From the NCBI GenBank assembly GCA_910588045.1, contig CAJUPS010000142.1, positions 1 to 6,600 of the forward strand: a DNA stretch of 6,600 bases. Reading direction: 5' to 3'. Each line of letters begins with the position of its first letter. Position 1 is the first letter of the stretch. Shown here in pieces: positions 1 to 5,715 of this stretch. Source of the stretch: an uncultured Oscillospiraceae bacterium (GTDB lineage Bacteria; Bacillota; Clostridia; Oscillospirales; Oscillospiraceae). The notes under the pieces are model-generated. The model saw nothing but the letters and a program-made list of their open reading frames with translations. It did not search any database and was not told the origin of the DNA. Position numbers and translations under genes: made by a program.

Positions 1-301
1 CCAGCCGCAGCTCGCACAGCCGCAGCCGCAGGCCCTCCAGGGTCCGGGGGTCCGGTTCTCCCTCCGGCAGGCGCACCACGGCCCCGTCCCGTCGTCCCGT
101 GGTGATGTACCCCTCCGATTTCAGGAGCTGATACGCCTTGCTGGCGGTCATCATATTGATGCCGCACTCCTCCGCCAGGGCCCGGATGGTGGGCAGCCTC
201 TCCCCGGGCGACAGCTCCCCCGAGGCGATGGCGGCCACCACCTGATTCCTGATCTGCTGATACACCGGCACGTCGCCGGAGAAATCCAATCGCAGCAGCA
301 C
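1..301 (-). CDS. GntR-family transcriptional regulator, YtrA-like (partial, C-terminus outside window)
   Basis: This is the N-terminal 100 residues of a one-domain GntR repressor, read from GTG at 301-299. An AAGGAGGTG ribosome binding site lies at 308-316, six bases upstream, and fixes this start. Residues about 10-75 form the GntR winged helix: VPVYQQIRNQ, then an SGELSPGERLPTIRALA stretch, INMMTASKAYQLL as the recognition helix region, and the EGYITTGRRDG wing. YtrA-type proteins are usually about 120 residues, so only a short dimerisation tail should be missing beyond base 1. Proteins of this subfamily typically repress their own operon, which often encodes an ABC transporter (family knowledge); that operon would lie outside the window. 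Autoregulation is supported here by a perfect inverted repeat across its own promoter. The ligand is unknown. Confidence 0.92.
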   Translation of the reverse strand, partial: MLLRLDFSGDVPVYQQIRNQVVAAIASGELSPGERLPTIRALAEECGINMMTASKAYQLLKSEGYITTGRRDGAVVRLPEGEPDPRTLEGLRLRLCELRL

Positions 302-315
302 GGTTCCCACCTCCT

Positions 316-347
316 TTGCATTATTTAGTATAATACAAATAATGCAA
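316..347 (-). promoter_or_regulatory. Perfect 11-bp inverted repeat, probable GntR operator
   Basis: The arms TTGCATTATTT (316-326) and AAATAATGCAA (337-347) are exact reverse complements separated by 10 bases. The dyad covers the -10 box, most of the promoter spacer and the start of the transcribed leader, up to the ribosome binding site of the GntR gene. That geometry is typical of an autorepressor site. AT-rich dyads in this position are common for YtrA-type regulators; assignment to this particular protein is inference from adjacency. Confidence 0.75.
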
Positions 348-355
348 TCTGTCAA
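327..355 (-). promoter_or_regulatory. Promoter of the GntR-family gene
   Basis: Minus-strand -35 box TTGACA (350-355) and -10 box TATACT (327-332) with exactly 17 bases between them, a near-perfect vegetative promoter. The -10 lies 25 bases from the GTG start, leaving a very short leader. It begins immediately after the T-tract of the terminator of the upstream gene. Confidence 0.85.
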
Positions 356-388
356 GAAAAATACGGCGCGGAGTTTTCTCCGCGCCGT
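354..388 (-). terminator. Rho-independent terminator of the Cys/His-repeat gene
   Basis: ACGGCGCGGAG (363-373) and CTCCGCGCCGT (378-388) form a perfect 11-bp, GC-rich stem with a four-base loop. On the minus strand the stem is followed by ATTTTTCTT. It starts only six bases after the stop codon at 394, so it terminates the Cys/His-repeat gene before the GntR promoter. Confidence 0.92.
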
Positions 389-393
389 GGGGA

Positions 394-885
394 TCAGTGG
401 TGGCAGCCGTGGCGGTGTCCTGTGCCTGTGGACGCTGCGGCGCAGGTCCCGGCGCAGTAACCGGCCTCGTGGTGGTTGCCGCAGTAGGTCACGCCGCTGT
501 GGACGTGCCGTCCGGCAGTGGTACAGCCCTCCACCGGGCACAGGGTCAGGCACTGCCCGTCGCAGAAGCCGCACCCGTGGTTGCTTCCGCAGTAGGTCAC
601 GCCGTCGTGGTCGTGCCGTCCGGCGATCTCGCAGCCCTCCACATCGCACAGCGCCAGGCACTGGCCGTCGCAGTAGCCGCTCTCGTGGTCATAGCCGCAG
701 TAGATCACGCCGTTGTGGGTGTGCCGCCCCGCCGTATCGCAGTTTTTGACGGTGCACACGGTAACCTGGGTCTGCTTCCGCCTGCCGCCGTGGTGGCCGT
801 GGGCCAGGGCGGGGACCATCAGCGCCAGCGCCGTGGCGCAGACCAGCAGCAGGATCACAGCCCGCTTTTGCATTGGTTTTTTCAT
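394..885 (-). CDS. Secreted Cys/His-rich protein with three 36-residue repeats, function unknown
   Basis: A 163-residue protein starting at ATG 885, preceded by an AAGGAGG site nine bases upstream. Residues 1-28 are a clear signal peptide (basic MKKPMQKR, hydrophobic core, ALA cleavage site before His29). There is no lipobox, so the product should be released outside the membrane. After a short HGHHGGRRK stretch come three tandem repeats at residues 44-79, 80-115 and 116-151. Eighteen of the 36 positions are invariant, including five Cys and three His: C at repeat positions 1, 6, 20, 29, 33 and H at 12, 14, 24, around an AGRHxHxGVxYCG core. The tail is GHRHGCHH. The mature chain has 17 Cys and 16 His. 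I do not recognise a named family. The spacing suggests small metal-binding (zinc, copper or nickel) or disulfide-stabilised knuckles; this is inference. It lies downstream of a BlaI/M56 regulatory pair and ends in its own terminator. Expression and secretion look sound, as there is no frameshift or internal stop. Confidence 0.85.
   Translation of the reverse strand: MKKPMQKRAVILLLVCATALALMVPALAHGHHGGRRKQTQVTVCTVKNCDTAGRHTHNGVIYCGYDHESGYCDGQCLALCDVEGCEIAGRHDHDGVTYCGSNHGCGFCDGQCLTLCPVEGCTTAGRHVHSGVTYCGNHHEAGYCAGTCAAASTGTGHRHGCHH
433..756 (-). repeat. Three tandem 108-bp in-frame repeats coding the Cys/His modules
   Basis: Repeat units at 649-756, 541-648 and 433-540, each exactly 36 codons with no linker. 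DNA similarity is visible in the segments coding AGRHxH and CDGQCL. The unit boundaries follow the protein period, so this reflects module duplication within the gene rather than a mobile or intergenic repeat. Confidence 0.85.
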
Positions 886-924
886 AACAGAAGTCCTCCT
901 TCATCCATCGTCATTCTATCGCTC

Positions 925-942
925 CCGGCGGACAGCCGCCGG
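925..942 (-). other. Hairpin in the leader of the Cys/His-repeat gene
   Basis: CCGGCGG (925-931) and CCGCCGG (936-942) form a perfect 7-bp stem with a four-base loop. On the minus strand it can be extended by two further pairs, one of them G-U. No T-tract follows on either strand, so it is not a standard terminator. It lies about 25 bases upstream of the ribosome binding site and could stabilise the messenger or attenuate read-through from the upstream sensor gene. Function is unproven. Confidence 0.4.
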
Positions 943-959
943 AAATGCTTCTCAAAAGA

Positions 960-1000
960 GTGGTCCATCTATACTTACCACAATGTCCCGGAAAAGTCAA
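960..1000 (-). promoter_or_regulatory. Candidate promoter and GTGGT/ACCAC dyad upstream of the Cys/His-repeat gene
   Basis: A -35-like TTGACT (995-1000) is followed at 17 bases by a poor -10 (TAAGTA, 972-977); a better-looking TATAGA (968-973) would need a 21-base spacer. The same stretch has a dyad, GTGGT (960-964) and ACCAC (977-981). It resembles the dyad in the BlaI-family gene's promoter at 3741-3773. No terminator is visible after the sensor gene, so the Cys/His gene may also be read from the upstream operon. The promoter call is tentative. Confidence 0.35.
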
Positions 1001-1014
1001 TACGGTATCCGGCC

Positions 1015-3342
1015 CTAAACCTCGGGAACGGGCATCTGCGGCAATCCGTGCTCCCCCAGAACCCCGTTGACCCACCTCACGAAGGCGGGCGCACCCGGGT
1101 CGAAGTCGTACCCGGCGCTGCCCAGGTAGACATAGGAGCCGTCCTCCGGCCGCTGGAAGAGCAGGAACGCGGGGCTGTCGGAGCTGAAGCCGCCCACCCA
1201 GCCGTCCTCGTCCACGTAGATCCCCCCGGCCAGCATCACCCGTTCCGGGGCGGAGGTGTGGAACTCATACTGGACTTGGTATACGACCAAATCAAGCCCC
1301 TCCGGTATCCGGTCCGTCTCGGCGGGGTATACCGGAAACAGGTCCATGATGCAGTAGTCGTCCCACGCCGGACGGTCCGCAGAGGCGTTATCCCGCTCCT
1401 GCCACCGCGCAAACTCCGTCCGCACGGTCTCCAGCGCCGTCTCCAGCACGGCGGCGGGGACCTGGACGCCGGAGAGCGTGTGGTCCGTCATCTCCCGCAC
1501 CGGCTTGCAGAGCAGCAGATTTTTCCCGTCAAAGTACAGCGCCCGGGAGGCGGAAAATCCGCCGTCCCCGCCGGAGACGATCCCCTGCACCTGGAGACAC
1601 CGCGCCTCCGGGGACCAGGCACAGGGGGTCACGGGAGCAGCCAGCTCCGGCCAGAACTCCCGCAGCGCCGCAAGGGCGTCCGTCTCATAGAGCTGTCCGC
1701 CCCACTGGAAAACCAGCTGGGCCCGATCCCAGCCGTCGGTGGATACCAGCTCCTCCGTGCCATTGCCGTCCAGGTCGATCCGCTGCGCCTCGCCGTACAT
1801 CCGGGCCAGCAGGTAGACCTCCGTTCCGGCCTCACTCTCCTGGAAGATATAGTAGTCGTTGACCGTGCAGGTCCCCGTCTCCAGCTGGTCCTCATAGGTG
1901 ATACATACGCCGTCGTACCCGAACAGGTCCGTGAACGCCTCCTCCACGTACTCCTGCTCCGGGAAGCACAGGAAGTAATCGCCCGTGAAAGCGTTCATAG
2001 CGGTAACGTGAGAAGAGACATAGGTATTTCCGCCATAGTTCCATGCAAAAGTAGTGCAATCTTCCGTTGTCGAGCATCCGCCGCCCACCATGTCCCAGTT
2101 ATCGTGGTGCCTCTCCCCGTGGTGGTCCGTGAACAGGTGCTCCGGGGAGAGCACCTCCACCGGCACCGGCTCATAGGGGGCCTGGTCCGTCAAGATGGTC
2201 AGCACCGGATCGCCCGCCGGGAGAGTGTCCGCCGCATTGCCCGGAGGCGCGGCGGCAGAGGGCGTATCGGGCGTCTCCGGCGTGTCCGCCGGTTCCGCAG
2301 GCGCGGCGGGAACATCCGGTTCCTTCGACACCGCCGCCACACAGCCGGTAAAGGTCACCGCGCACACTGCCACGGTCACCGCCAGGACGGCGCAGAAGGC
2401 GGCCCGCTTCATCTTCCGGTTCTCCGCAATCCGGGTGATGCGCTCGGCCAGACGCTTCTTGTCGGAGGTCATGGTGGTGGCCGTCAGCAGCACGCCGCCC
2501 GCAGACCGCTTCACCGGGATCAGCCGCAGCAGGGTCCGCCCGTAGGGGACCCGCTCCTCCTCGCCCAGCGTCCTCAGGGCCAGCTCGTCGCAGGAGAGCT
2601 CGCAGTCCTCCTTGGACGCCCGGGCCGCCAGCCACACCAGGGGGTCAAACCAGTACACCGCCAGGCACACCCCCCGCAGCAGGGACCACAGCGGGTCCCA
2701 CTGCCTGGCGTGGGCCTCCTCGTGGGCCAGGATGTGCCGCAGTCCCTCCCGGTCCTCCAGGGCGGCAGGGGTCAGATAGATAGCGGGCCGAATAAGCCCG
2801 AACAGGCACGGGGACACCAGTCCCTCCTCCACCAGGTACACCGGCCGCTTGCAGTCCGGAAACTCCAGGGGGATACGCGCCCGCCGCAGCTTCATCCAGA
2901 AGCCCAGGTTGGACGCCGCCAGCCAAAGGGCCATCACGGCCATACCCGCTTTCCAAGCCAGATCAAGTGCTTCCTCCAATGTAAATGCGTAGGTAATCAG
3001 TGTTTTTTCGTCCTCCGACACTACGGGATGCCCCTCTATGGGCAGGACCTCCTTCCACGCGGGCCTTGCGACGACCGAAGTATAGGAGATGGGTTCCTCC
3101 TGCACCGGCAGAACATAGACCGTGTTCTCCTCCAGCCGGGCCTCCGCCGCCGCCCGCACGGGCTGTGAGACCGACAGCACGCTGAAATCCGCCGCCGGGA
3201 GGTTCACCGGCACCAGCAGACGCACCAGCACCAGCGCCCACAGGGCGTATTGCACCCGCCGGGAGATCCTCTTCCGGAAGACCTGCCGCAGAACCAGCAG
3301 CGCCAGGATCAGCACGGAGGAGGTCAGCAGGATCTCTTTCAT
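1015..3342 (-). CDS. M56-family (BlaR1/MecR1-like) membrane metalloprotease sensor with a large extracellular domain
   Basis: A 775-residue membrane protein. The N-terminal half is the M56 peptidase. Hydrophobic segments lie near residues 2-20, 32-50, 132-150 and 219-240, with the zinc motif HEEAH at 207-211 and the probable third ligand Glu248 in KEDCELSCDE. A last membrane segment at 313-334 leads through a Pro/Ala/Thr-rich linker (341-378) to an extracellular domain (about 380-775). In BlaR1 the equivalent outer domain is a penicillin-binding sensor with an STxK serine. I find no such motif in residues 380-775, so beta-lactam sensing is unlikely. Instead there is a His cluster (H402, H407, H408, H412, H413) and a DLDGNGTEEL loop at 523-532 of the calcium-binding/FG-GAP type. 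It is longer than BlaR1 (about 585-600 residues). Its ATG overlaps the stop codon of the BlaI-family gene, so the two are made together. By analogy it would cleave or inactivate that repressor on sensing a signal; the signal is unknown. Confidence 0.88.
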   Translation of the reverse strand: MKEILLTSSVLILALLVLRQVFRKRISRRVQYALWALVLVRLLVPVNLPAADFSVLSVSQPVRAAAEARLEENTVYVLPVQEEPISYTSVVARPAWKEVLPIEGHPVVSEDEKTLITYAFTLEEALDLAWKAGMAVMALWLAASNLGFWMKLRRARIPLEFPDCKRPVYLVEEGLVSPCLFGLIRPAIYLTPAALEDREGLRHILAHEEAHARQWDPLWSLLRGVCLAVYWFDPLVWLAARASKEDCELSCDELALRTLGEEERVPYGRTLLRLIPVKRSAGGVLLTATTMTSDKKRLAERITRIAENRKMKRAAFCAVLAVTVAVCAVTFTGCVAAVSKEPDVPAAPAEPADTPETPDTPSAAAPPGNAADTLPAGDPVLTILTDQAPYEPVPVEVLSPEHLFTDHHGERHHDNWDMVGGGCSTTEDCTTFAWNYGGNTYVSSHVTAMNAFTGDYFLCFPEQEYVEEAFTDLFGYDGVCITYEDQLETGTCTVNDYYIFQESEAGTEVYLLARMYGEAQRIDLDGNGTEELVSTDGWDRAQLVFQWGGQLYETDALAALREFWPELAAPVTPCAWSPEARCLQVQGIVSGGDGGFSASRALYFDGKNLLLCKPVREMTDHTLSGVQVPAAVLETALETVRTEFARWQERDNASADRPAWDDYCIMDLFPVYPAETDRIPEGLDLVVYQVQYEFHTSAPERVMLAGGIYVDEDGWVGGFSSDSPAFLLFQRPEDGSYVYLGSAGYDFDPGAPAFVRWVNGVLGEHGLPQMPVPEV

Positions 3343-3722
3343 TTCGCCTCGCCTCCCGCCTTTTCCAGAATGGCGGACAGCTCCGCGATGTCGTCCCGGG
3401 ACAGCCCCCGGCTCTCCACCAGGGAGCTCATCATCAGCCCCAGACTGCCGCCGTAGACCTTGCCCAAAAAGCTCTCCGTCTCCGTCCGGGCCGCGTCCCG
3501 CTGCGCTAAGAGGGGGTAGTACCGCTTGGCCCGCTCCCCCTGCTCACAGCCCACGGCCCCCTTGGCCTCCAGCCGGGAGAGCATGGTGATGACCGTGTTC
3601 TTGCCCCACCCCGTCTCCTCCCGCGTGGCGGCGGTCAGCTCCATGATGGTCATGGGACTGTGGGCCCAGAGCCGGTTCATCAGCTTCCACTCGCCGTCGG
3701 ATAAACTGATCCGCTTTTCCAT
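3339..3722 (-). CDS. BlaI/MecI/CopY-family transcriptional repressor
   Basis: A 127-residue winged-helix repressor starting at ATG 3722, with an AAAGGAGG site at 3731-3738. Residues 5-72 are the DNA-binding domain: LSDGEWKLMNRLW at the N-terminus, the recognition helix GKNTVITMLSRLEAKG at 40-55, and the KRYYPLL wing end at 66-72. Residues about 75-125 are the dimerisation helices, where BlaI is cut during induction. Length matches BlaI/MecI (about 125). The CxCx4CxC copper site of CopY is absent; the only Cys is C59. The TGA stop overlaps the sensor's ATG (ATGA at 3339-3342), the arrangement expected for a repressor controlled by its M56 partner. It probably represses its own promoter, which carries a 7-bp dyad. 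Other targets may include the Cys/His-repeat gene. Confidence 0.92.
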   Translation of the reverse strand: MEKRISLSDGEWKLMNRLWAHSPMTIMELTAATREETGWGKNTVITMLSRLEAKGAVGCEQGERAKRYYPLLAQRDAARTETESFLGKVYGGSLGLMMSSLVESRGLSRDDIAELSAILEKAGGEAK

Positions 3723-3740
3723 TCCACCGGCCTCCTTTCC

Positions 3741-3773
3741 GTGGTATACGTCCGTCTACCGTTACCATACCAC
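3741..3773 (-). promoter_or_regulatory. Candidate BlaI-type operator dyad
   Basis: GTGGTAT (3741-3747) and ATACCAC (3767-3773) are exact reverse complements 19 bases apart. They span the -10 and the transcription start region of the repressor gene. The classical BlaI/MecI box core (TACA-NN-TGTA) is not present, so this would be a divergent operator. The call rests on symmetry and position only. Confidence 0.45.
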
Positions 3774-3792
3774 ACAGGTACACATTTGTCAA
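3764..3792 (-). promoter_or_regulatory. Promoter of the BlaI-family/M56 operon
   Basis: -35 TTGACA (3787-3792), 17-base spacer, -10 TATGGT (3764-3769) on the minus strand. The start codon is 42 bases downstream of the -10. The -35 lies six bases after the adenine deaminase terminator, so the operon is insulated from ade. Confidence 0.75.
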
Positions 3793-3798
3793 CCCCCC

Positions 3799-3832
3799 AA
3801 AAATCCCCCTGCGTCTCCGCAGGGGGATTTTT
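3799..3832 (-). terminator. Strong terminator after adenine deaminase
   Basis: A perfect 15-bp stem, AAAAATCCCCCTGCG (3799-3813) against its exact complement at 3818-3832, with a four-base loop. It starts ten bases after the ade stop codon. Because the stem carries A/T runs at both ends it can act in either direction, but only minus-strand genes are present here. Confidence 0.93.
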
Positions 3833-3842
3833 ATCTGCACTA

Positions 3843-5570
3843 TCAGATATACTGCTGTTTCTCCACGTCGATGACCCCCCGCGTAGTGAGCCGCAGGGTG
3901 GGGATCACCGGCAGGGACATAAAGCTGAGGGTCATAAAGGGGTCGATGTCCCGGCTGACGCCCAGGGCGAAGGCCGCGTCCTTGGCCGCCTCCAGGTCCC
4001 GGTTGACGTTCTCCAGGGTGTCGTCGCTCATGAGGCCCGCGATGGCCAGGGCCACCTCGCCCTTAATCTGCCCGTTCTCCAGGACCACGATGCCGCCCTT
4101 GTTCTCCGCCACCCGGTTGGCGGCGGCAGCCATGTCCTCCTCGTTTGTGCCCACCACGATGATATTGTGGGAGTCGTGGGAGACGCTGGTGGCCACCGCG
4201 CCCCCCTTCAGGCCGTAGCCCTGGAGGTAGCCGATGCCGATGTGGTGGGTGTTCTTGTGGCGCTCAATGACGGCAATTTTCAGGATGTCCCACCCGGTGT
4301 CGATGCGGTCGGAGTAGCCCTGGTCGGTGGTGACCAGCTCCCCGGGGACCATGCCGATGATGCCCCTGGGGCGGCGCTCGGCGAAGTCCTCCGCCGTGAG
4401 GCGGGCGAGGTGGAAGGTGTCGTGGGCCTTCTGGGACAGGTAGGGGTCGATCTCCGGGGCGGGGAAATCCCGGACGGAGGTCCCATCGTACATCTCCACG
4501 CCCTTCTTGAAGACCTGGAGGATGTTGAAATCCTGGAAGTTGTCGATGACGGCGAAGTCCGCCAGGTAGCCCGGGGCGATGGCCCCCCGGTTGTTGAGCA
4601 GGAAGTAGCGGGCCGCGTGGTGACAGGCCACCTTCACTGCCACGATGGGGTCCACTCCCTGGCGGATGGCCTCCCGGACGTTGAAGTCGATGTGGCCCTT
4701 CTCCAGCAGGTCGCTGGGGTGCTTGTCGTCACAGCAGAACATGCACCGGTCGGCGTACTGTGGGGTCAGCAGGGGGAGCAGGGCCTCCAGGTTGTGGGCG
4801 GCGGTGCCCTCCCGGATCATGATGAACTGGCCCCGCTCCAGCTTGGCGATGGCATCGGCGGGGTCGAAGCACTCGTGGTCGGAGTACACCCCGGCGGCGA
4901 TGTAGGCGTTGAGGTCGTTGCCCACCAGGCCGGGGGCGTGTCCGTCGATCTTCTTGTGGTGGGCCTGGGCGGCCACGATTTTCTCAATGACCTGGGGGTC
5001 CGCGCCGATGACCCCGGGGTAGTTCATCATCTCCGCCAGCCCCTGGACCCGGGGGTGGTCGTAGAAGGAGTCGATGGTCCGGTAGTCCAGCACCGCGCCG
5101 CTCTCGTCCATGGGCGTGGAGGGGACGCAGCTGGGGAGCATGAAGCGCACGTCCACGGGCAGGTCCTCGGTGGCCTGGAGCATGTACTCCACGCCGTCGG
5201 TGCCCATGACATTGGCAATCTCGTGGGGGTCGGTGATGACAGTGGTGGTGCCGTGGGGCAGCACCGCCTTGGCGAACTCCTTGGGGGAGACCATGGCGCT
5301 CTCCAGGTGGATGTGGGCATCGATGAAACCGGGGAGGACGATCTTCCCGGACATGTCCAGCTCGATCTCCCCTCGGTACTCGCCCATGCCCACGATCAGT
5401 CCCTCCGCCACGGCGATGTCCCCGCAGCAGAGCTGATTGGAGAAGACGTTGACATACGTGGCATTTTTCAGAACCAGGTCGGCTTTTTCCCGGCCCGCGG
5501 CCACCTCAACGATCCGCAGCTTTTTATTGAGCTTGCGGTTGATCCGGCCGGTATAGCTCTCAGCTCCCAT
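3843..5570 (-). CDS. ade: Adenine deaminase (EC 3.5.4.2)
   Basis: A 575-residue cytoplasmic amidohydrolase that converts adenine to hypoxanthine and ammonia in purine salvage. Start ATG 5570 has an AAGGAGG site seven bases upstream. Family signatures, in order: LPGFIDAHIHLES at 79-91 with metal ligands H86 and H88; TTVITDPHEIANVMGTDGVE at 109-128; MLPSCVPSTPMDESG at 144-158; DGHAPG at 209-214 (H211); SDHE at 230-233; the CCDDKHPSDL metal-Asp region at 279-288; and the C-terminal SVSHDSHNIIVVGTN at 462-475. Length matches Bacillus subtilis Ade (577 residues). The gene appears complete. It is a single-gene unit: promoter at 5656-5684 and terminator at 3799-3832. I see no purine riboswitch aptamer in its roughly 80-base leader. 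Confidence 0.97.
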   Translation of the reverse strand: MGAESYTGRINRKLNKKLRIVEVAAGREKADLVLKNATYVNVFSNQLCCGDIAVAEGLIVGMGEYRGEIELDMSGKIVLPGFIDAHIHLESAMVSPKEFAKAVLPHGTTTVITDPHEIANVMGTDGVEYMLQATEDLPVDVRFMLPSCVPSTPMDESGAVLDYRTIDSFYDHPRVQGLAEMMNYPGVIGADPQVIEKIVAAQAHHKKIDGHAPGLVGNDLNAYIAAGVYSDHECFDPADAIAKLERGQFIMIREGTAAHNLEALLPLLTPQYADRCMFCCDDKHPSDLLEKGHIDFNVREAIRQGVDPIVAVKVACHHAARYFLLNNRGAIAPGYLADFAVIDNFQDFNILQVFKKGVEMYDGTSVRDFPAPEIDPYLSQKAHDTFHLARLTAEDFAERRPRGIIGMVPGELVTTDQGYSDRIDTGWDILKIAVIERHKNTHHIGIGYLQGYGLKGGAVATSVSHDSHNIIVVGTNEEDMAAAANRVAENKGGIVVLENGQIKGEVALAIAGLMSDDTLENVNRDLEAAKDAAFALGVSRDIDPFMTLSFMSLPVIPTLRLTTRGVIDVEKQQYI

Positions 5571-5613
5571 AAGCGATCCTCCTTTTTTCAGTTGTTCTCA
5601 CGGTCAAATGGGT

Positions 5614-5679
5614 AAAAAGAAAGCAGACCCAGTATGGTCCCGCCGCCTTTCGGCTATTGTACCATACAGAATCTGCTTT
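5614..5679 (-). terminator. Long hairpin terminator of nrdG that encloses the ade promoter
   Basis: Two 19-base arms (5620-5638 and 5661-5679) match at 16 positions. As minus-strand RNA two of the three mismatches become G-U pairs, giving 18 of 19 pairs, and the stem is followed by CTTTCTTTTT. As plus-strand RNA the same positions would be A-C mismatches, so the structure appears to be kept for minus-strand RNA. The 22-base loop holds a small GCC-GAAA-GGC hairpin (5645-5654). It lies 36 bases beyond the nrdG stop codon and is the best terminator candidate for that gene. Confidence 0.65.
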
Positions 5680-5684
5680 GTCCA
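5656..5684 (-). promoter_or_regulatory. ade: Promoter of ade
   Basis: -35 TGGACA (5679-5684), 17-base spacer, -10 TACAAT (5656-5661). The spacer is almost exactly the upstream arm of the 5614-5679 hairpin, and the -10 begins its loop. Transcripts starting about 7 bases downstream would contain only the second arm and so could not form the terminator. Confidence 0.75.
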
Positions 5685-5715
5685 CAAAAAATCAGGCAGG
5701 GTGCCAAAGAATTTT

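Noticed and set aside
342..749. Arg/Ser-rich 135-residue plus-strand frame
   Set aside because: It is antisense to the Cys/His repeats; its own repetitiveness is a mirror of the 108-bp DNA repeats. There is no ribosome binding site.
433..756. CRISPR-like tandem array
   Set aside because: The 108-bp period is in frame, without spacers, and encodes conserved protein modules.
394..885. Lipoprotein reading of the Cys/His-rich protein
   Set aside because: The only Cys in the signal peptide (C16) is preceded by LLLV, which does not fit a lipobox, while an ALA signal peptidase I site is clear at residue 28.
397..3168. 923-codon open frame on the plus strand
   Set aside because: It lies antisense to the Cys/His gene and the M56 gene and crosses their intergenic region. 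It has low-complexity Val/Ala/Arg/Gly composition and no recognisable domain; it is an artefact of high GC and codon bias.
3339..3722. CopY-type copper repressor
   Set aside because: The CxCx4CxC metal motif is absent; only one Cys is present, and the M56 partner fits the BlaI branch.
3741..5615. 624-codon open frame on the plus strand
   Set aside because: It is the antisense shadow of adenine deaminase (Val/Gly/Asp/His-rich) and also runs through the terminator and promoter of the BlaI operon.
5571..5655. Purine riboswitch in the ade leader
   Set aside because: The leader is about 80 bases and I cannot find the conserved aptamer loops or a P1 stem; the only strong structure is the terminator hairpin shared with nrdG.
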